Assembly: GCA_025351125.1 (NCBI GenBank)
Contig: JANXWN010000356.1
Coordinates: 1-6,132, forward strand
Length of the DNA: 6,132 nucleotides
Source: Caulobacteraceae bacterium
GTDB taxonomy: Bacteria; Pseudomonadota; Alphaproteobacteria; Caulobacterales; Caulobacteraceae
Direction: 5' to 3'
Below are positions 5,765-6,132 of the stretch, piece after piece. The position numbers and the translations under genes were made by a program. Position 1 is the stretch's first letter, and each line of letters starts with the position of its first letter. Under the pieces are notes generated by a model. That model was not told the DNA's origin. It did no database searches and saw only the letters and a list, made by a program, of their open reading frames with translations.

Positions 5765-5772
5765 TTGACACC

Positions 5773-6105
5773 ATGACCCGCACATTCGCTCTGATCGCCG
5801 CCGCTCTGTCCATCGCCGCCGCCGCTCACGCCGCGCCGGATGCGGACCAACCGCACATGACAGTGAAATATTCCGATCTCAATCTGGCCGGCCCCAGCGG
5901 CGTTGCTACCCTCTACGCCCGGATCCAAACCGCCAGCGCCATCGCCTGCGCCTCGGTCGGCGACGACCGGACGCTGGGCGGTCTTAGTCAAAACAAGGCC
6001 TGCCGCGAACAGATGGTCACCGAAGGCGTCCGGAGCATGAACCTCAAACCGCTGGCCGAATTTGCCCGCGGCGGCGTCGAGGCGATCCAAGTGGCGACCC
6101 ACTAG
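5773..6105 (+). CDS. UrcA family protein, secreted
   Basis: The 110-residue protein begins with a typical Sec signal peptide: basic T-R, a hydrophobic core to about residue 18 and an A-H-A cleavage site before Ala21. The mature part carries the UrcA-family pattern: V-K-Y-S-D-L-N-L at 31-38, then P-S-G-V-A-T-L-Y-A-R-I (41-51), then I-A-C-A with Cys59 and K-A-C-R with Cys77. The two cysteines probably form a periplasmic disulfide. The family is named after a uranium-responsive Caulobacter gene; its biochemical role is unknown. Length is normal for the family and the gene is complete (TAG at 6103-6105). It is divergent from the crp-like operon, with the CRP-type palindrome upstream, so cyclic-nucleotide or stress control by the neighbouring regulator is a reasonable inference. 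No terminator is visible in the 27 bases that remain. Confidence 0.92.
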   Translation: MTRTFALIAAALSIAAAAHAAPDADQPHMTVKYSDLNLAGPSGVATLYARIQTASAIACASVGDDRTLGGLSQNKACREQMVTEGVRSMNLKPLAEFARGGVEAIQVATH

Positions 6106-6132
6106 GCCCGCGACGGGAGTTTTACCAACCAC

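Larger units (their letters stand above)
5331..5772. other. Divergent intergenic region between the crp-like operon and urcA
   Basis: It holds two double-hairpin repeats (5421-5476 and 5578-5629), the CRP-type palindrome at 5652-5669 and the urcA leader. For the leftward operon only a weak promoter is visible: TTGCAA at 5388-5383, a 16-base gap, then TGCATT at 5366-5361. A short perfect palindrome, TTCGCGGCGAA, lies at 5398-5408. The reading frames that cross this stretch run through the repeats, have arginine/serine/proline-rich translations with no recognisable motif, and are not convincing genes. Confidence 0.5.

Noticed and set aside
5689..6132. Minus-strand frame opposite urcA
   Set aside because: The plus strand encodes a clear signal peptide and UrcA motif; the antisense frame has no start context and no family pattern.

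Overview
This is a GC-rich bacterial window, most likely from an alphaproteobacterium close to Caulobacterales. The main taxonomic clue is an UrcA-family secreted protein, a family common in Caulobacter, Phenylobacterium and Sphingomonadales. An Flp-type pilin and the general coding style agree. The assignment is an inference from gene content; there is no rRNA or tRNA here.

Layout, left to right. (1) Bases 2-1072, plus strand: an acyl-CoA dehydrogenase, 5'-truncated by the window edge, which by eye lacks the catalytic glutamate at both known positions. (2) Bases 1098-1226, minus strand: a 42-residue Flp/Fap (type IVb) pilin precursor, convergent with the dehydrogenase. (3) Bases 1227-1691: a gene-free stretch with an AT-rich middle, a -10-like box for the pilin and one copy of a double-hairpin repeat. 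(4) Bases 1692-5330, minus strand: a compact three-gene operon, read right to left. It encodes a Crp/Fnr-family regulator, a 599-residue protein joining a helical TRAFs-binding/TPR-like region, a SLOG-like Rossmann region and a class III nucleotide cyclase domain, and a class I/II PLP aminotransferase. The junctions overlap (TTGA and ATGTATAG), so translational coupling is likely. (5) Bases 5331-5772: a divergent intergenic region with two more repeat copies and a perfect TGTGA-N6-TCACA palindrome. (6) Bases 5773-6105, plus strand: urcA-like secreted protein.

How the parts may work together (inference): the cyclase domain and the cyclic-nucleotide-binding regulator lie in one operon and could form a local signalling pair. 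The regulator's recognition helix keeps the Arg-Glu-Arg residues that E. coli CRP uses to read TGTGA, and a perfect CRP-type operator lies upstream of the divergent urcA gene. A self-contained circuit is therefore plausible: stress or nucleotide sensing by the multidomain protein, a cyclic nucleotide or related ligand, the Crp-like regulator, then urcA. The cyclase domain keeps both metal-binding aspartates but has changed residues at the base-recognition and transition-state positions, so its product (cAMP, cGMP, something else, or none) cannot be predicted.
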